From Serratia symbiotica (GTDB lineage: Bacteria > Pseudomonadota > Gammaproteobacteria > Enterobacterales > Enterobacteriaceae), in NCBI GenBank assembly GCA_024160085.1, contig JAMDYG010000001.1:1-64000 (forward strand): a stretch of 64,000 nucleotides of DNA. The letters are read 5' to 3'. Numbering within the stretch: position 1 is the first letter of the stretch; each line of letters begins with the position of its first letter. The notes under the pieces were generated by a model. That model ran no database searches. It was given only the letters and a program-made list of their open reading frames with translations, and was not told where the DNA came from. Shown here in pieces: positions 20,918-31,722 of this stretch. Both the position numbers and the translations under genes were made by a program.

Positions 20918-21237
20918 TCCTCCAATGTTCTGCTAAGAGCGGTAAACTTTAAAAATTAGTGAAACTCTTCGGGTGTTAATTTATTAATATTGTTATTGTT
21001 TTGTTAATCTTGGCTATCTCCCACCAGTTTATACGAAATTAACTATACCTAAAGCCCAGCAGGATAAATTTGATATAATCGATTGTTTTGTCGATTAACT
21101 ACCCATCGGCGTATTTAGCGCGCTTTCACCTTTATTCTTGGCCTTTTAATGTGATCACTCCGCCGCAGGTGAAGAATTTGTTTGCGTGATGGGATACGAG
21201 TAGACTGCACCTCCTGTTTGATTTCGGAGTATTAAGC
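20918..21237. other. Divergent promoter region between frdA and epmA
   Basis: This AT-rich intergenic stretch would hold the former frd promoter and the epmA promoter. The E. coli ampC, blc and sugE genes, found on the other side of frd, are absent from this window. No other feature seen. Confidence 0.5.
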
Positions 21238-22215
21238 ATGAGCGAAGCGGCAAGCTGGCAACCAAGTGCGCCCATCGCCAATTTGTTGAAACGCGCAGCA
21301 ATCCTGGCTGAGATCCGGCGTTTCTTCGCCGATCGTGGCGTACTGGAAGTTGAGACGCCGACAATGAGTCAGGCGACGGTTACCGATATTCACCTGTTTC
21401 CGTTCCAGACGCGTTTCATCGGGACGGGGGCGGCGGACGGCCTAACGCTTTATATGATGACCAGCCCGGAATACCACATGAAACGCTTGCTAGCCGCTGG
21501 TAGTGGTTCGATTTATCAGTTGGGTCGCAGTTTCCGCAATGAAGAAGCTGGGCGCTATCACAACCCGGAATTCACCATGCTGGAATGGTACCGCCCCCAC
21601 TACGACATCTACCGGCTGATGAATGAAGTGGACGATCTACTGCAACAGGTATTGGATTGCGCTAGCGCGGAGACCCTGTCCTATCAGTATGCGTTCCTGC
21701 GCTACTTGGATATCGATCCGCTGTCGGCAGAGAAAGCACAGTTGCGCGAGGTGGCAGCCAAGCTCGATCTGAGAAATGTTGCTGATAGCGAAGAAGATCG
21801 TGACACCTTGCTGCAACTGTTGTTCACTATGAGGGTGGAGCCACTTATTGGCCGTGAAAAGCCTGCTTTTGTGTACCACTTCCCGGCCAGCCAGGCAGCA
21901 TTGGCGGAGATCAGCACCGAAGACTACAGAGTGGCGGAGCGTTTTGAGGTGTACTTTAAAGGTATCGAACTGGCGAATGGCTTCCGTGAACTGACCGATG
22001 GCAGAGAACAGCGTCAACGTTTTGAGCAGGACAACCGTAAACGTGCGCAGCGTGGCTTGCCGCAGCACCCGATCGACAACAATTTGCTGGATGCCCTGCA
22101 ACATGGCATACCAGCCTGCTCCGGAGTAGCGTTGGGCGTTGATCGGTTGGTGATGTTGGCGCTAGGTGCCGAGAGCCTGAGTGATGTGCTGGCCTTCCCG
22201 GTAGGGCGCGCGTAA
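21238..22215 (+). CDS. epmA: EF-P--(R)-beta-lysine ligase EpmA
   Basis: EpmA (GenX, PoxA) is a lysyl-tRNA synthetase paralogue that attaches (R)-beta-lysine to Lys34 of EF-P. The 325-residue product matches the full E. coli length. It has class II motif 1 ([20 protein letters not shown]), motif 2 ([20 protein letters not shown] with MLEWYRP) and motif 3 ([15 protein letters not shown] near the end), and no anticodon-binding domain. The start is preceded by CGGAG. Intact while its neighbours frdABCD are dead, which argues for selection on EF-P modification. Confidence 0.97.
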   Translation: MSEAASWQPSAPIANLLKRAAILAEIRRFFADRGVLEVETPTMSQATVTDIHLFPFQTRFIGTGAADGLTLYMMTSPEYHMKRLLAAGSGSIYQLGRSFRNEEAGRYHNPEFTMLEWYRPHYDIYRLMNEVDDLLQQVLDCASAETLSYQYAFLRYLDIDPLSAEKAQLREVAAKLDLRNVADSEEDRDTLLQLLFTMRVEPLIGREKPAFVYHFPASQAALAEISTEDYRVAERFEVYFKGIELANGFRELTDGREQRQRFEQDNRKRAQRGLPQHPIDNNLLDALQHGIPACSGVALGVDRLVMLALGAESLSDVLAFPVGRA

Positions 22216-22387
22216 ACACCCGCTTCTCTGAATAGCAAAAGGATTCGCATTGCATGAACTGCCACCTAGATGTCGGACGGGGTAAATTCAAGAGGCCTGG
22301 AGAGGTGCGGTTTTTATCAAGTATTCACTCCAGTTCAAACTCGACGCCATCCGGTATTATCTTACTGAACCCTTTTTGCTCCATTGG

Positions 22388-25300
22388 CTACAGACTACCG
22401 GATTCGCGTTTGGTGTTATGCGGCGGTGTGGAAGGTGGTATGCAGCCATTGTTGGTCAGCCGCGATAGTGTCTCGCTGCGTACCTGAAATGGCGGGTATG
22501 GTAGGGTAATGCCATGCTGGCGGTAGCTGGAAAGTATCAATTGGTGAATTTCATGGCGCAGCGGCATGCGGTGACCCATCTCAGCGGCGTAGATGCGCAG
22601 TTCGAAGATCTGAATACCTTGTTGCAGATCGACCAGATAAACCTCTGGTGCCAGGTTGTTCAACACCAGCGAACAGCGCTCGGCGGCGTTGGTCAGGATC
22701 TTGGTCACCTCTTCGCTGTTGGCATCGGCCGGGGCTGGTACGGTCAGCACCACACGAGTCAGGGTGTCCGATAGCGACCAGTTGATAAATTGCTCAGTGA
22801 TGAATGCCTTGTTTGGCACGATGATCTCTTTGCGATCCCAATCCGAAATAGTGGTTGCACGGGTGTTGATCTTGGTAACGCTGCCAGTTAGATTGCGGAT
22901 CGTTACCGTATCGCCGATGCGGATCGGTTTCTCAAACAGGACAATCAAGCCGGAGATAAAGTTGGAGAAGATTTCCTGCATACCGAAGCCCAACCCCAGA
23001 CTGAGCGCAGTGACCACCCATTGCAGTTTCGACCATTCGATGCCAATCCAGGAGAAGCTGAGCACTGCACCAAACAGCAGCAGCAGATACTTGGTGATGG
23101 TGGTAATGGCGTATCCGGTACCTGGAGTCAGATCCAGATGTTGCAGCACCGCCAGTTCCAATAGTGCCGGTAAGTTGCGCACCAACTGCATAGTGATGAT
23201 CAACACTAGAATAGCGATCAGCACAGAACCCAAGGTGATTGGGTGCGTAGTTTCCACACCATTGACTATTGAGGTAACGTCCCATAGGGAGATATTTCCC
23301 AGGAAGGCAAAGGCGGAGTGTATCTCTGACCACAACACGATCACCGACACCAGCGCGATCATCGTCAAGATCGAGCGCACCAATTGCAATGATTGGGCGC
23401 TGATAGCGTCCAGATTAATCTCTGAATCATCCATATCCATCGAGCCTTCGATACTGTTCGGTGTATGCGGCGTTTCTTCTTCGCCACGGGTGCGCTGCGC
23501 CAGAATGTCAGCACGGCGTTGCTTAGCACGGTCAAAGGCGATGCGCCGTCTTTGGATCAGCATCCAGCGACGAATAATATGATAAACCACAAGTAGGAAG
23601 AACCAGATCGCTACCGAGGTTTCTAACCGTGCCAGCAATGCCTGTGAGGTGTCCAGGTAGCCAACGCTGGCGGCCAGCGCCGCCAGCAAGGGTGCTGACA
23701 GCAGTAGCCCCCATAGCGCGCTGTTAACCATGTTTTCGCCGGAGCCTTTTTTGTCTAGATGCAGCGGGATGCCAGCGCGTTTCAGGCTGTTGGTGACGAT
23801 GGCCAGTGCCAGGCACAGCAAGATGAAGCACAGCCGGCCTAGAGTATTGGAAAATTCACGTTCTTTCAGGCTGTCAAAGGTGATCAACGCCATGAGTAAT
23901 GGCACGATCAGCCAGATCGACATTTTGTAGTAGCGCATGGCCAATGAAACCTGTTTCACTAGCCAGCGGAAGTGTACGATAAAAAGCCCTTGCGGATGGG
24001 CGAAGGCGGCGCAGATCATGCATACCCACAGGATCGGCAGTGTGGCAGTGACCCCCTTGCCGATCGCTTCTGCCACCGGGTAGTTCCAGGCGCTCTGCAA
24101 GCCAAAGCCTAGCGCTGCCCATAGCACCGGCAACGGTAGCGCAACCAGAATCGACCAGAATACGGTACGCAGCGTCAGGGAGAACTCATCTTGCGTGACC
24201 TTGCCTACTCGGCTACTGGCGCGCGCCAGGAAGGCGTGATAGTGTTTGCGTGAGCTGATGCTGAAAATCACAAGCAGTAGGGCGCCAAAGATCGGGATCA
24301 GCGTTTCGCGGCTAGTCACCATCATCATAAAGGCACCGCCAAGCTGTGCCAGCGTATCTAGCGACAATAAGCGTGTCAGATCGTGCGCGACGTTAAGGGG
24401 GTAGGACAGGGTGATCGGATTGACGTTCGGCACCCAGAATAAATAACGATGGGCGGCGTCGCGGATTTCATTCAAGGCCTCAATCAACTGAGTGTTGGCG
24501 ACTTTTAGTTTGGTCAGTTCGATGATCTGGGTATCGCAGCCGGATAGCAGCGAGTTAAGCAATTCACGTTGAGTGCGTAGTTGCGCATCGGCGATGTTGC
24601 GCTCCGCATTGGTCAGTTCACTGCCATCATCGCGCTTGAATTGGTGTTGTGGCAGTTTCTCCAACTGATTTTCAAACCGCAGACGCTGTACACGTAACTG
24701 AACCATATCGCCATCTAACTGCTGAGGTTTGGGCATATCTGGTAGCGTTGCTACTTGGGCGCGCATGGTTTCACCCAACACCGACGAGGAACCGAGCCAT
24801 TGTGCCTGCTCAATGATAGTGATTAGCGCCTGACGCACCTGTAACGTTTGTACTGCGGCCTGCCGTTGTTGGGAGGATATTAAATCCATACGCTGTGCTT
24901 GGTTGTTTAGCGCAGTAGAAAGGATACGGTTAATCTGCAACTGTTCACTGATACTTTTTGGCAGATTGCCGTTTTGCTCCGCCAACTGCTCGGTTCTTTC
25001 CAACGCCAGTTCGGCTTCGCGTTGGCGCTGTGCGTTGAGGTTGTTACGTAGTGCCAGCAACTGAACGTCAAATTTCTCGTGGCGCTTTTTGTAAACCTCA
25101 GCGCGCATCCGCGCTAGTTCCTGGCGGTTGTTGGCCGACAGTTGCGCCAGTTCTAGCTCATCCACCTTGGCTTTGCGTGCTGCGGCTTCTGCCTGTAACA
25201 GCACCAGCGCCGCTTGAGTATATGCGGTGGTAGATTTCGCTTGCAAGCGGCGCTGTACTTCGGCCAGCGCCCGGCGAGCATCGGTCTGTTGTTGCAACTG

Positions 25301-25726
25301 TTGGCCAAGTGAATCGCTAATTTCCCGCGTACGTTCCTGCTCCTGTTGCAGCAGACGTGCCTGTTCCAGCAGTAGGCTACTAGTCTGTAGGATCTGCTGT
25401 TCCAGAACGCTTGCCGGTAGATTGTCGCTATTTGGTAGGATTTTGCTGTTTTCCTGCGCTAACTGATGGCGCAATTCCAGCATCATCTGTGGGAAGTCAT
25501 CGATTACCCGCTGATACTGTTCGGAACGTGCCATCGACTCCTTACGCTCCGAGAGCCAGTTGAGGGCGCTATGCAGCGTCTCAATGGTTTCCACCTGATT
25601 AGGCGTGTTCTTGTTACCCTCGGCCTGTTTCAACTCTTGCTGGATCTGAGCTTCAGTGGGTACCGTGGCGGCCAGCACCGGTTGGAATAGTAAATAGCCG
25701 AGCAGTAGCGTAATAATCAGGTGCAC
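22388..25726 (-). CDS. mscM: Mechanosensitive channel MscM (YjeP)
   Basis: MscM is a miniconductance mechanosensitive channel of the large MscK/YbiO subgroup. I choose the GTG start at 25726 because AAGGA lies eight bases before it and the N-terminus then begins with a signal peptide (HLIITLLLGYLLFQPVLAA). An upstream in-frame ATG at 25768 would overlap psd. The product of about 1112 residues matches E. coli (1107): a long periplasmic coiled-coil part with many Gln and Leu residues, about eleven membrane helices, and the C-terminal MscS core with GLGFGMQEIFSNFISGLIVL and TVTIRNLTGSVTKINTRATT. It follows psd by about 13 bases, so they form an operon. Confidence 0.95.
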   Translation of the reverse strand: MHLIITLLLGYLLFQPVLAATVPTEAQIQQELKQAEGNKNTPNQVETIETLHSALNWLSERKESMARSEQYQRVIDDFPQMMLELRHQLAQENSKILPNSDNLPASVLEQQILQTSSLLLEQARLLQQEQERTREISDSLGQQLQQQTDARRALAEVQRRLQAKSTTAYTQAALVLLQAEAAARKAKVDELELAQLSANNRQELARMRAEVYKKRHEKFDVQLLALRNNLNAQRQREAELALERTEQLAEQNGNLPKSISEQLQINRILSTALNNQAQRMDLISSQQRQAAVQTLQVRQALITIIEQAQWLGSSSVLGETMRAQVATLPDMPKPQQLDGDMVQLRVQRLRFENQLEKLPQHQFKRDDGSELTNAERNIADAQLRTQRELLNSLLSGCDTQIIELTKLKVANTQLIEALNEIRDAAHRYLFWVPNVNPITLSYPLNVAHDLTRLLSLDTLAQLGGAFMMMVTSRETLIPIFGALLLVIFSISSRKHYHAFLARASSRVGKVTQDEFSLTLRTVFWSILVALPLPVLWAALGFGLQSAWNYPVAEAIGKGVTATLPILWVCMICAAFAHPQGLFIVHFRWLVKQVSLAMRYYKMSIWLIVPLLMALITFDSLKEREFSNTLGRLCFILLCLALAIVTNSLKRAGIPLHLDKKGSGENMVNSALWGLLLSAPLLAALAASVGYLDTSQALLARLETSVAIWFFLLVVYHIIRRWMLIQRRRIAFDRAKQRRADILAQRTRGEEETPHTPNSIEGSMDMDDSEINLDAISAQSLQLVRSILTMIALVSVIVLWSEIHSAFAFLGNISLWDVTSIVNGVETTHPITLGSVLIAILVLIITMQLVRNLPALLELAVLQHLDLTPGTGYAITTITKYLLLLFGAVLSFSWIGIEWSKLQWVVTALSLGLGFGMQEIFSNFISGLIVLFEKPIRIGDTVTIRNLTGSVTKINTRATTISDWDRKEIIVPNKAFITEQFINWSLSDTLTRVVLTVPAPADANSEEVTKILTNAAERCSLVLNNLAPEVYLVDLQQGIQIFELRIYAAEMGHRMPLRHEIHQLILSSYRQHGITLPYPPFQVRSETLSRLTNNGCIPPSTPPHNTKRESGSL

Positions 25727-25739
25727 AGCGTTAATTCCT

Positions 25740-26636
25740 TCAGATCTGCGGTGATTCAGTAGCGGCAACTGTGGCTAGGATTTCGGCAAAAGCCTCGCCC
25801 ATGCGTGTGACGCTGCCGTTATTCAACTGTGGTGCGAACTGCACACTGCCTGCGGTAAACAGGTTGATCACCGTCGAACCGAGTTTGAAGCGGCCCATTT
25901 CGGCACCTTTTTCCAACGCAATCGCCCCTTCTTCACCTGTGGCAGGGTAAGCCCAGCGTTTGATGATACCTTCGCGTGGTGGTGTGACGGTGCCAGCCCA
26001 GGCGGTTTCGATGCTGCCGACGATGGTAGCACCGACCAGGATTTGCACCATTGGACCTATGGCGGTATCAAACACGCAGATCACGCGTTCGTTGCGCGCA
26101 AACAGGTTTGGCACGTGGGCGGCGGTGAGCGGATTCACCGAGAACAAATCGCCTGGCACGTAGATCATTTCGCGCAGCACGCCAGCGCACGGCATATGCA
26201 CACGGTGATAGTCGCGCGGTGCCAGGTAAGTAGTAGCAAATAAGCCGTTGCGGAAAGGTTTAACCAGCATAGAGTTACTAGCTAGTAAAGCTTCCAGGCT
26301 ATAGTGGTGACCTTTGGCCTGGAAAATTAGGTCATCGCGGATCGGGCCAAGCTGGCTGATGGTGCCATCGGCAGGTAGGGCAAGCCAGTTAGTGTCGCCG
26401 ATGATCGGCCGCGCGCCTTCACGCAGCGGACGCACGAAGAAATCGTTAAATGTTACGTAGGATGCCGGATCTGGATTTTGTGCTATCTGCATATCTACAC
26501 GGTAGTAGTGGGTGAAGGTTTTTACTATCAGTTGGGTCAGCCAGCCAGCTTGTTTACTCGCACCCCAATCAGCTAGACGGGTCAGTGCCTGTTTTGGCAA
26601 CCAATACTGCAATTTAATCTTGATGTTATCTAGCAC
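25740..26636 (-). CDS. psd: Phosphatidylserine decarboxylase proenzyme
   Basis: Psd makes phosphatidylethanolamine, the main membrane lipid, on the inner membrane. The 298-residue proenzyme starts [20 protein letters not shown] and contains the conserved [30 protein letters not shown] with the catalytic His, and [12 protein letters not shown], where self-cleavage at Gly-Ser creates the pyruvoyl group. Its length is slightly below the 322 residues of E. coli; the C-terminus ends soon after MGEAFAEI. Operon with mscM. Essential and intact. Confidence 0.97.
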   Translation of the reverse strand: MLDNIKIKLQYWLPKQALTRLADWGASKQAGWLTQLIVKTFTHYYRVDMQIAQNPDPASYVTFNDFFVRPLREGARPIIGDTNWLALPADGTISQLGPIRDDLIFQAKGHHYSLEALLASNSMLVKPFRNGLFATTYLAPRDYHRVHMPCAGVLREMIYVPGDLFSVNPLTAAHVPNLFARNERVICVFDTAIGPMVQILVGATIVGSIETAWAGTVTPPREGIIKRWAYPATGEEGAIALEKGAEMGRFKLGSTVINLFTAGSVQFAPQLNNGSVTRMGEAFAEILATVAATESPQI

Positions 26637-26709
26637 ATTAACCTCTTGAATAATTAAAGGTCACGCATTGTAATGTGGGTTACCCTACTGTCAATGTTGC
26701 TTGCGATAA

Positions 26710-27762
26710 TCAATCTGCCGCGTCAGTGAAGTTTTTACGTCCACTTACCTGCGCCATGCTTTCCAGAATACGGTGATAATTATCAAAACGTTCTTCCGCT
26801 ATATCGCCTTTCTCTATCGCCGCGCGGATGGCGCAGCCCAGATTGGTGTCGTGGCGGCAGTTACGGAATTTGCAAGCGCCTAAGTAATTACGGAATTCGA
26901 CAAAACCTTGAGTGATTTGTTCCGGCTCCAGATGCCACAGGCCAAACTCGCGTACTCCTGGGGAATCGATCACATCCCCGACGTGTGGGAAATGGTATAG
27001 CCGTGCGGTGGTGGTGGTATGTTGCCCTAGGCCCGACACCTCGGAAACCTGATTGATCTGAACTTGCTGTTTGGACGGTGGCAGCAGCGCGTTCAGCAGG
27101 CTGGACTTGCCGACTCCGGACTGACCGGCGAAGATACTAATACGCCCGGCCAGTGCCTGTTCAAGCGCTGCCATGCCTTCTAGCGTCTGGCTGGACACTT
27201 CCAGCACCCGATAGCCAATCCTGCAGTAGGTTCCCATCATGCCGTTAATCCGCTGGCGTGCGGCAGTGTCCAGCAGGTCGATTTTGTTCAACACGATCAG
27301 GGCTTCAACCCCCAGCGTTTCACAGGCTACTAGATAACGGTCAATGATGTTCAGCGAAAGCTCAGGCAGGATCGCCGAAATGATAACGATCTGATCGATA
27401 TTGGCGGCGATCAGTTTCACGCCGTCATAAAAGTCTGGGCGCGTTAGCACTGAAGTGCGTTCGTGCACTGCTTCCACAATGCCTTTCACCCCTTCATGGG
27501 TACCGATGATGCCGGGACGCCACACGACACGGTCACCGGTAACTAGCGATAGCAACGTGCGGCGGATGTTGCAGCGGTGCTGGGTACCATCTCTCGCTTC
27601 AACGTCGGCATGCATCCCAAAACGGCTGATCACCCTGCCGTCCTGCAGTTCCCCAAGTTGGGAACCATTCAACTCTGGCTTGTTATCAGAGCGCTTTAGG
27701 CGACGCTGATGGTTCGCCTGAACGCGGCGTTGTTGACCTTTGGACAGTTTGTTCTTGCTCAC
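26710..27762 (-). CDS. rsgA: Ribosome small-subunit GTPase RsgA
   Basis: RsgA is a circularly permuted GTPase that helps 30S maturation. Motifs appear in the permuted order: LNKIDLLD (G4) near 163, [12 protein letters not shown] (G1) near 215, and [11 protein letters not shown] (G3) near 265. The C-terminal zinc finger is C-x4-C-x-H-x5-C ([14 protein letters not shown]). An N-terminal basic tail ([18 protein letters not shown]) and an OB domain precede. The 350 residues equal the E. coli length. It is separated from psd by 73 bases and transcribed in the same direction; it is divergent from orn. Intact. Confidence 0.97.
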   Translation of the reverse strand: MSKNKLSKGQQRRVQANHQRRLKRSDNKPELNGSQLGELQDGRVISRFGMHADVEARDGTQHRCNIRRTLLSLVTGDRVVWRPGIIGTHEGVKGIVEAVHERTSVLTRPDFYDGVKLIAANIDQIVIISAILPELSLNIIDRYLVACETLGVEALIVLNKIDLLDTAARQRINGMMGTYCRIGYRVLEVSSQTLEGMAALEQALAGRISIFAGQSGVGKSSLLNALLPPSKQQVQINQVSEVSGLGQHTTTTARLYHFPHVGDVIDSPGVREFGLWHLEPEQITQGFVEFRNYLGACKFRNCRHDTNLGCAIRAAIEKGDIAEERFDNYHRILESMAQVSGRKNFTDAAD

Positions 27763-27784
27763 TGCGCCTCACTTGGATCTGCTT

Positions 27785-27910
27785 TATAGCCTTCATATTT
27801 CAGGCTGCAGAGACGTTGGCTTCCATTACTCACCCTAGTCACTGGGTTGACCAAGCTCCTAGGGATTTGCACGTTCTCCACCTTGCCGTAGCCTAGAATC
27901 TATTGGGTAG
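27785..27910. repeat. Serratia-type dispersed repeat, decayed copy 2
   Basis: Contains TATAGCCTTCATATTTCAGG, TTACTCACCCTAGTCACTGG, CCAAGCTCCTAGGGATTTGC and ends TATTGGGTAGATA. This follows the same plan as the copy at 54.5 kb (CCCGTCATACTTCACGTTAC ... CACCCCAGTCACTTAC ... AAGCTCCTATGGAG ... AGGTATAAT), though more diverged. Confidence 0.55.
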
Positions 27911-28053
27911 ATATCGCCAATGGCGACCAAAAAGACTATGATACACACTATTTTATATTAAATAACCGTTTAACCGTTGTCAGCCGCCATGTTTGACGAG
28001 GGGTGGCACCGCCAGCGTATTGTTTATCTTTCGGCTTTTAGGCAGGAAATATC

Positions 28054-28599
28054 ATGATAGGAAACGAAAGCAACCTGATTTGGATCGATCTGGAGATGAC
28101 TGGGCTAGATCCAGAACGTGACCGTATCATTGAGATCGCCACGTTGGTCACCGATGCCAATTTGAACATTTTGGCCGAAGGGCCAGTGATCGCTGTGCAT
28201 CAGTCTGACGAACAACTTGGGCTGATGGATGACTGGAATGTGCGCACTCATATGGGCAGTGGGCTGGTGGCACGGGTAAAGGCTAGCCATCTTAACGATC
28301 GTGCCGCAGAGATGGCCACTATCGCTTTCCTGCGGCAGTGGGTACCAGACGGTAAATCGCCTATCTGCGGGAACAGCGTAGGCCAGGATCGACGTTTTCT
28401 GTTCCGCTACATGCCTGAACTGGAGGCTTACTTCCACTATCGTTATCTGGATGTCAGCACCTTGAAAGAGCTGGCGCGCCGTTGGAAGCCGGAAATTCTC
28501 AACTACTGCAAGAAGCAAAGTACCCATCAGGCGATGGATGACATCCGCGAATCGGTCGCTGAACTGGTGTATTATCGCGAGCATTTTATTCAGCTATAA
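28054..28599 (+). CDS. orn: Oligoribonuclease
   Basis: Orn degrades di- to pentaribonucleotides left by other RNases. It is a DEDDh exonuclease: Asp12 and Glu14 in [11 protein letters not shown], Asp near 112 in [11 protein letters not shown], and His and Asp near 158-163 in [10 protein letters not shown]. The 181-residue product has the standard length and ends YYREHFIQL. Start ATG has AGGAAA upstream. It is divergent from rsgA, and tRNA-Gly follows, as in E. coli. Essential and intact. Confidence 0.98.
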   Translation: MIGNESNLIWIDLEMTGLDPERDRIIEIATLVTDANLNILAEGPVIAVHQSDEQLGLMDDWNVRTHMGSGLVARVKASHLNDRAAEMATIAFLRQWVPDGKSPICGNSVGQDRRFLFRYMPELEAYFHYRYLDVSTLKELARRWKPEILNYCKKQSTHQAMDDIRESVAELVYYREHFIQL

Positions 28600-28785
28600 C
28601 GGCTCCAATATTTGCGCTGAAAACGCCAATTTATGCTTAGTAATTTACTAACTTGATACTTTGCGGCAGTCAGACAAAAAAGGCATTTTTTTGTTTTTTA
28701 GGGCTTGCGGCTAAAATGATTTCTCGTATAATACGTACCCCATACCGATGAAGAATTCGTTAAGCTTTCAACATCGATACGTTGT

Positions 28786-28861
<76 letters not shown>

Positions 28862-29515
28862 GTTTTCTTTCTTTTTCTAGCTCCGTTCAGCTACTGTTCT
28901 AGGGTGGCGTTCTGTTGCTTTTATTACACACTTGGTATAAGTGTTGCGAACAGACCTATCCATAATTCATCTATATAATACCCTAGTCTAAAAAATTAAT
29001 ACTGTGCAAGCTTGGTGTTTATTACATTTATTTATAACGATATTTTTATATAAAAACATTACCTCGATCACTTGCTCTTTTTTACAGTTGAAAAACAACG
29101 CATTTTTATTTTTATCCACAAATCTATAAACCAGACTTGGCCTTCCGGTTTATAGGTCTGCCATTGGTTTTAAGCATCCCGATACCTTTTCCACAGACCG
29201 TATTAAGCATTTTTCATTCCGTCTGCCCCTTAGGCTCTAAGCTTTGTGCGGGGACATGCGCACCTTGCACGTTATCCACCGACAAATTGACGCACTGAAC
29301 TTGCTGGCATTAAATCCTGAGAAGCATCAGAATCCTGTGATCACTGTGCATTCTGAGGAAGGCTGCGCTTGTTAGGATATCACAGTACCTGCTACAGTTT
29401 CGCAAGGCGTAAATACAAAGAATAAGTAACGGGTTGGCAAAACAGAGATTTACAGATTTATTGCCGCAGATCCTTCATTTCGTTAATCCTGAGTGGGCAA
29501 AATGGACTTTATCAC
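28862..29515. other. Non-coding gap in place of queG and nnr
   Basis: In E. coli queG and nnr lie between the glycine tRNAs and tsaE. Here about 650 AT-rich bases show no frame that I can match to either protein. Several pyrimidine runs and the pair TTCCGGTTTATAG/CTATAAACC near 29120-29160 (a partial inverted repeat) are visible. The two genes appear deleted or eroded beyond recognition. Confidence 0.55.
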
Positions 29516-29986
29516 ATGAAAGAACACGTTTTACCTCTGCCGGATGAGGCAGCGACTGTCGCAATAGGTGCCGCCTTGGCTAAAGCCTGTGATCGCGCTA
29601 GCATAATTTATCTTTACGGTGATTTGGGCGCAGGTAAAACCACCTTCTGCCGTAGTTTTTTAAAGGGCTTAGGTCATCAGGGGAAGGTAAAAAGTCCCAC
29701 TTTCACGCTGGTGGAACCGTATGCACTGCATCCGCTGACGGTTTATCACTTTGATCTGTATCGATTGGCCGATCCAGAAGAACTCGAATTTATGGGCATT
29801 CGAGATTATTTTGTCCAGGATGCCATTTGCCTGGTTGAATGGCCACAGCAGGGCAGCGGCGTGCTGCCGGAAGCGGATTTAGCGCTGTATCTCAGCTATC
29901 ATAATCAGGGGAGAGCAGCAAAGATTCAGGCGGTTTCCGCTTATGGTAGCCAGCTTCTAGAGCGTATTCACGGGCAACAGGAATGA
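29516..29986 (+). CDS. tsaE: tRNA t6A biosynthesis ATPase TsaE
   Basis: TsaE (YjeE) works with TsaB and TsaD in making t6A37 of tRNA. The 156-residue protein has the Walker A loop GDLGAGKTT (about 35-43), the conserved [10 protein letters not shown] and [18 protein letters not shown], and VEWPQQG (Walker B region). Full length compared with 153 in E. coli. The stop is eight bases before amiB, giving a tsaE-amiB-mutL-miaA-hfq operon as in relatives. Essential and intact. Confidence 0.97.
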   Translation: MKEHVLPLPDEAATVAIGAALAKACDRASIIYLYGDLGAGKTTFCRSFLKGLGHQGKVKSPTFTLVEPYALHPLTVYHFDLYRLADPEELEFMGIRDYFVQDAICLVEWPQQGSGVLPEADLALYLSYHNQGRAAKIQAVSAYGSQLLERIHGQQE

Positions 29987-29993
29987 CGCCGTA

Positions 29994-31700
29994 ATGATGT
30001 ATGCGTTGAGAAAACTCGTCTTAATCGCCTTGATTGCCGTGCTGGGTTCATTGGGTGTGGTCAGTGCGCTGGAGGCGTCTGCATTATTCCACATCAACGT
30101 ATCCAGTATCCCGCGCGAAGCAACAGTTTTGGTAAGCTTTAATGGCCCACCAAGCTATACTTTTTTCTCGCTGCATGGGCCGGAACGTGTGGTGCTGGAC
30201 GTGAGCCAGAAGGGTAAGGTCAGTGGCCTGCCGCTGAACTTCAGCGGCCAAAATCTGGTGAGAAGCATTCGCTCCAGCGCGCCAAAAGATAATCAGAGTG
30301 TGCGTCTGGTGTTCGATTTGACCCAGCGCGCCAAGATCCGCGTGGCTGAGCGCCAGAACGGTGGGGTGCATATCCTGGTTTTCACCCTTGTCGCTGAGGG
30401 GGGCGGCGCTAACGCAACTTTGGTACGTAAGGCTGCGGTGGCTGCTCCAGTGACGATAAGCCAACTACAGCCGATGCGGCTATCGCCAGGCAGCGCTAAT
30501 CCTTTTACCACCAATAAGCCTAGCATAGTGGCGGGTATCACAACGGGAGTCACACCGCGCAGCAGTCGCGTTTCCGCTGGTTCTGGCGACCGGGTCGTGG
30601 TGGCAATCGACGCCGGACACGGCGGGCAAGATCCGGGTGCCATTAGCCCGAATGGTCTGAAAGAAAAGAACGTTACCATCGCTGTCGCGCGCCGTTTGCA
30701 GGCATTGCTGAATGATGATCCGCAGTTCAAACCGGTGTTGACACGTAACGGCGATTACTTTATCTCGGTGATGGGGCGTTCTGATGTGGCACGCAAACAG
30801 GGGGCCAACATGTTGGTTTCGATCCACGCTGATGCTGCACCTAATCGCAGCGCTAACGGCGCATCAGTCTGGGTGTTATCCAACCGCCGTGCCAACAGCG
30901 AGATGGCCGGCTGGCTTGAGCAACACGAGAAACAGTCTGAACTGCTTGGTGGCGCTGGCGATATGCTGGCCAATAGCCAGGCCGATCCTTATCTAAGCCA
31001 AGCAGTGCTGGATCTACAATTTGGCCATTCGCAGCGCGTAGGTTATGACGTGGCGCTGAAGATGCTACGACTGTTGCAGCGCGTAGGTTCGCTGCACAAG
31101 CGTCGGCCAGAGCATGCCAGCCTTGGTGTGCTACGCTCGCCGGATATTCCATCGCTGTTGGTGGAAACAGGATTTGTCAGTAATAGCAAGGAGGAGCGGC
31201 TGCTGGGCAGTAGCGCGTATCAGGATAAAATTGCCGGGGCCATATATAATGGCCTACGCGATTATTTCTTAGCGCATCCGCTACAAGCCGATCCAAAGAT
31301 AGAAAGCCGACCGTTGGACAATGTGGCTAGCACCAGTAGCCGCGTAGGTGGCAAGACCCAGATACATATGGTTAAGCGCTCGGAAACGCTGTCTGGTATC
31401 GCCGACAGCTACGGCACTACCCTGGCTGTATTACGCGAATTGAACAAACTGAAAAAGGATGGCCTGTGGGTTGGTCAACGCCTGAAATTACCGGCCGATA
31501 AAACTGCGGCTACCGTTACCTCTATCACCAAAGTGAAAACGCTAGCGCAAAAAATCGTTAAACATAAGGTGACCCAGGGTGATACGCTGTCGTCTATAGC
31601 TACGCATTATGGTATTAGCGTCAATGCCCTAAAGCAGGCGAATAAATTGAAATCGGACGTTGCACCGCTGGGTAGGATGCTGACTATTCCACAGGCCTAG
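29994..31700 (+). CDS. amiB: N-acetylmuramoyl-L-alanine amidase AmiB
   Basis: AmiB splits septal peptidoglycan during cell separation and is activated by EnvC. Residues 1-29 form a signal peptide, and an AMIN domain (about 34-130) targets the septum. The amidase_3 domain has zinc ligands His209 ([10 protein letters not shown]), Glu224 (GLKEKN) and His279 (VSIHADA), plus VETGFVSN near 398. Two C-terminal LysM repeats follow ([17 protein letters not shown] and [17 protein letters not shown]). At 568 residues it is longer than the 445 of E. coli, because of the linker and the second LysM. Intact. Confidence 0.96.
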   Translation: MMYALRKLVLIALIAVLGSLGVVSALEASALFHINVSSIPREATVLVSFNGPPSYTFFSLHGPERVVLDVSQKGKVSGLPLNFSGQNLVRSIRSSAPKDNQSVRLVFDLTQRAKIRVAERQNGGVHILVFTLVAEGGGANATLVRKAAVAAPVTISQLQPMRLSPGSANPFTTNKPSIVAGITTGVTPRSSRVSAGSGDRVVVAIDAGHGGQDPGAISPNGLKEKNVTIAVARRLQALLNDDPQFKPVLTRNGDYFISVMGRSDVARKQGANMLVSIHADAAPNRSANGASVWVLSNRRANSEMAGWLEQHEKQSELLGGAGDMLANSQADPYLSQAVLDLQFGHSQRVGYDVALKMLRLLQRVGSLHKRRPEHASLGVLRSPDIPSLLVETGFVSNSKEERLLGSSAYQDKIAGAIYNGLRDYFLAHPLQADPKIESRPLDNVASTSSRVGGKTQIHMVKRSETLSGIADSYGTTLAVLRELNKLKKDGLWVGQRLKLPADKTAATVTSITKVKTLAQKIVKHKVTQGDTLSSIATHYGISVNALKQANKLKSDVAPLGRMLTIPQA

Positions 31701-31722
31701 CGTCATCATCATAGGAGTCAAT

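Noticed and set aside
22656-23582. 308-codon plus-strand frame
   Set aside because: Antisense to the intact mscM gene and without any recognisable protein features.
25727-25768. Upstream ATG start for MscM at 25768
   Set aside because: It would add non-homologous residues before the signal peptide, whereas the GTG at 25726 has a good ribosome site and gives the family N-terminus.
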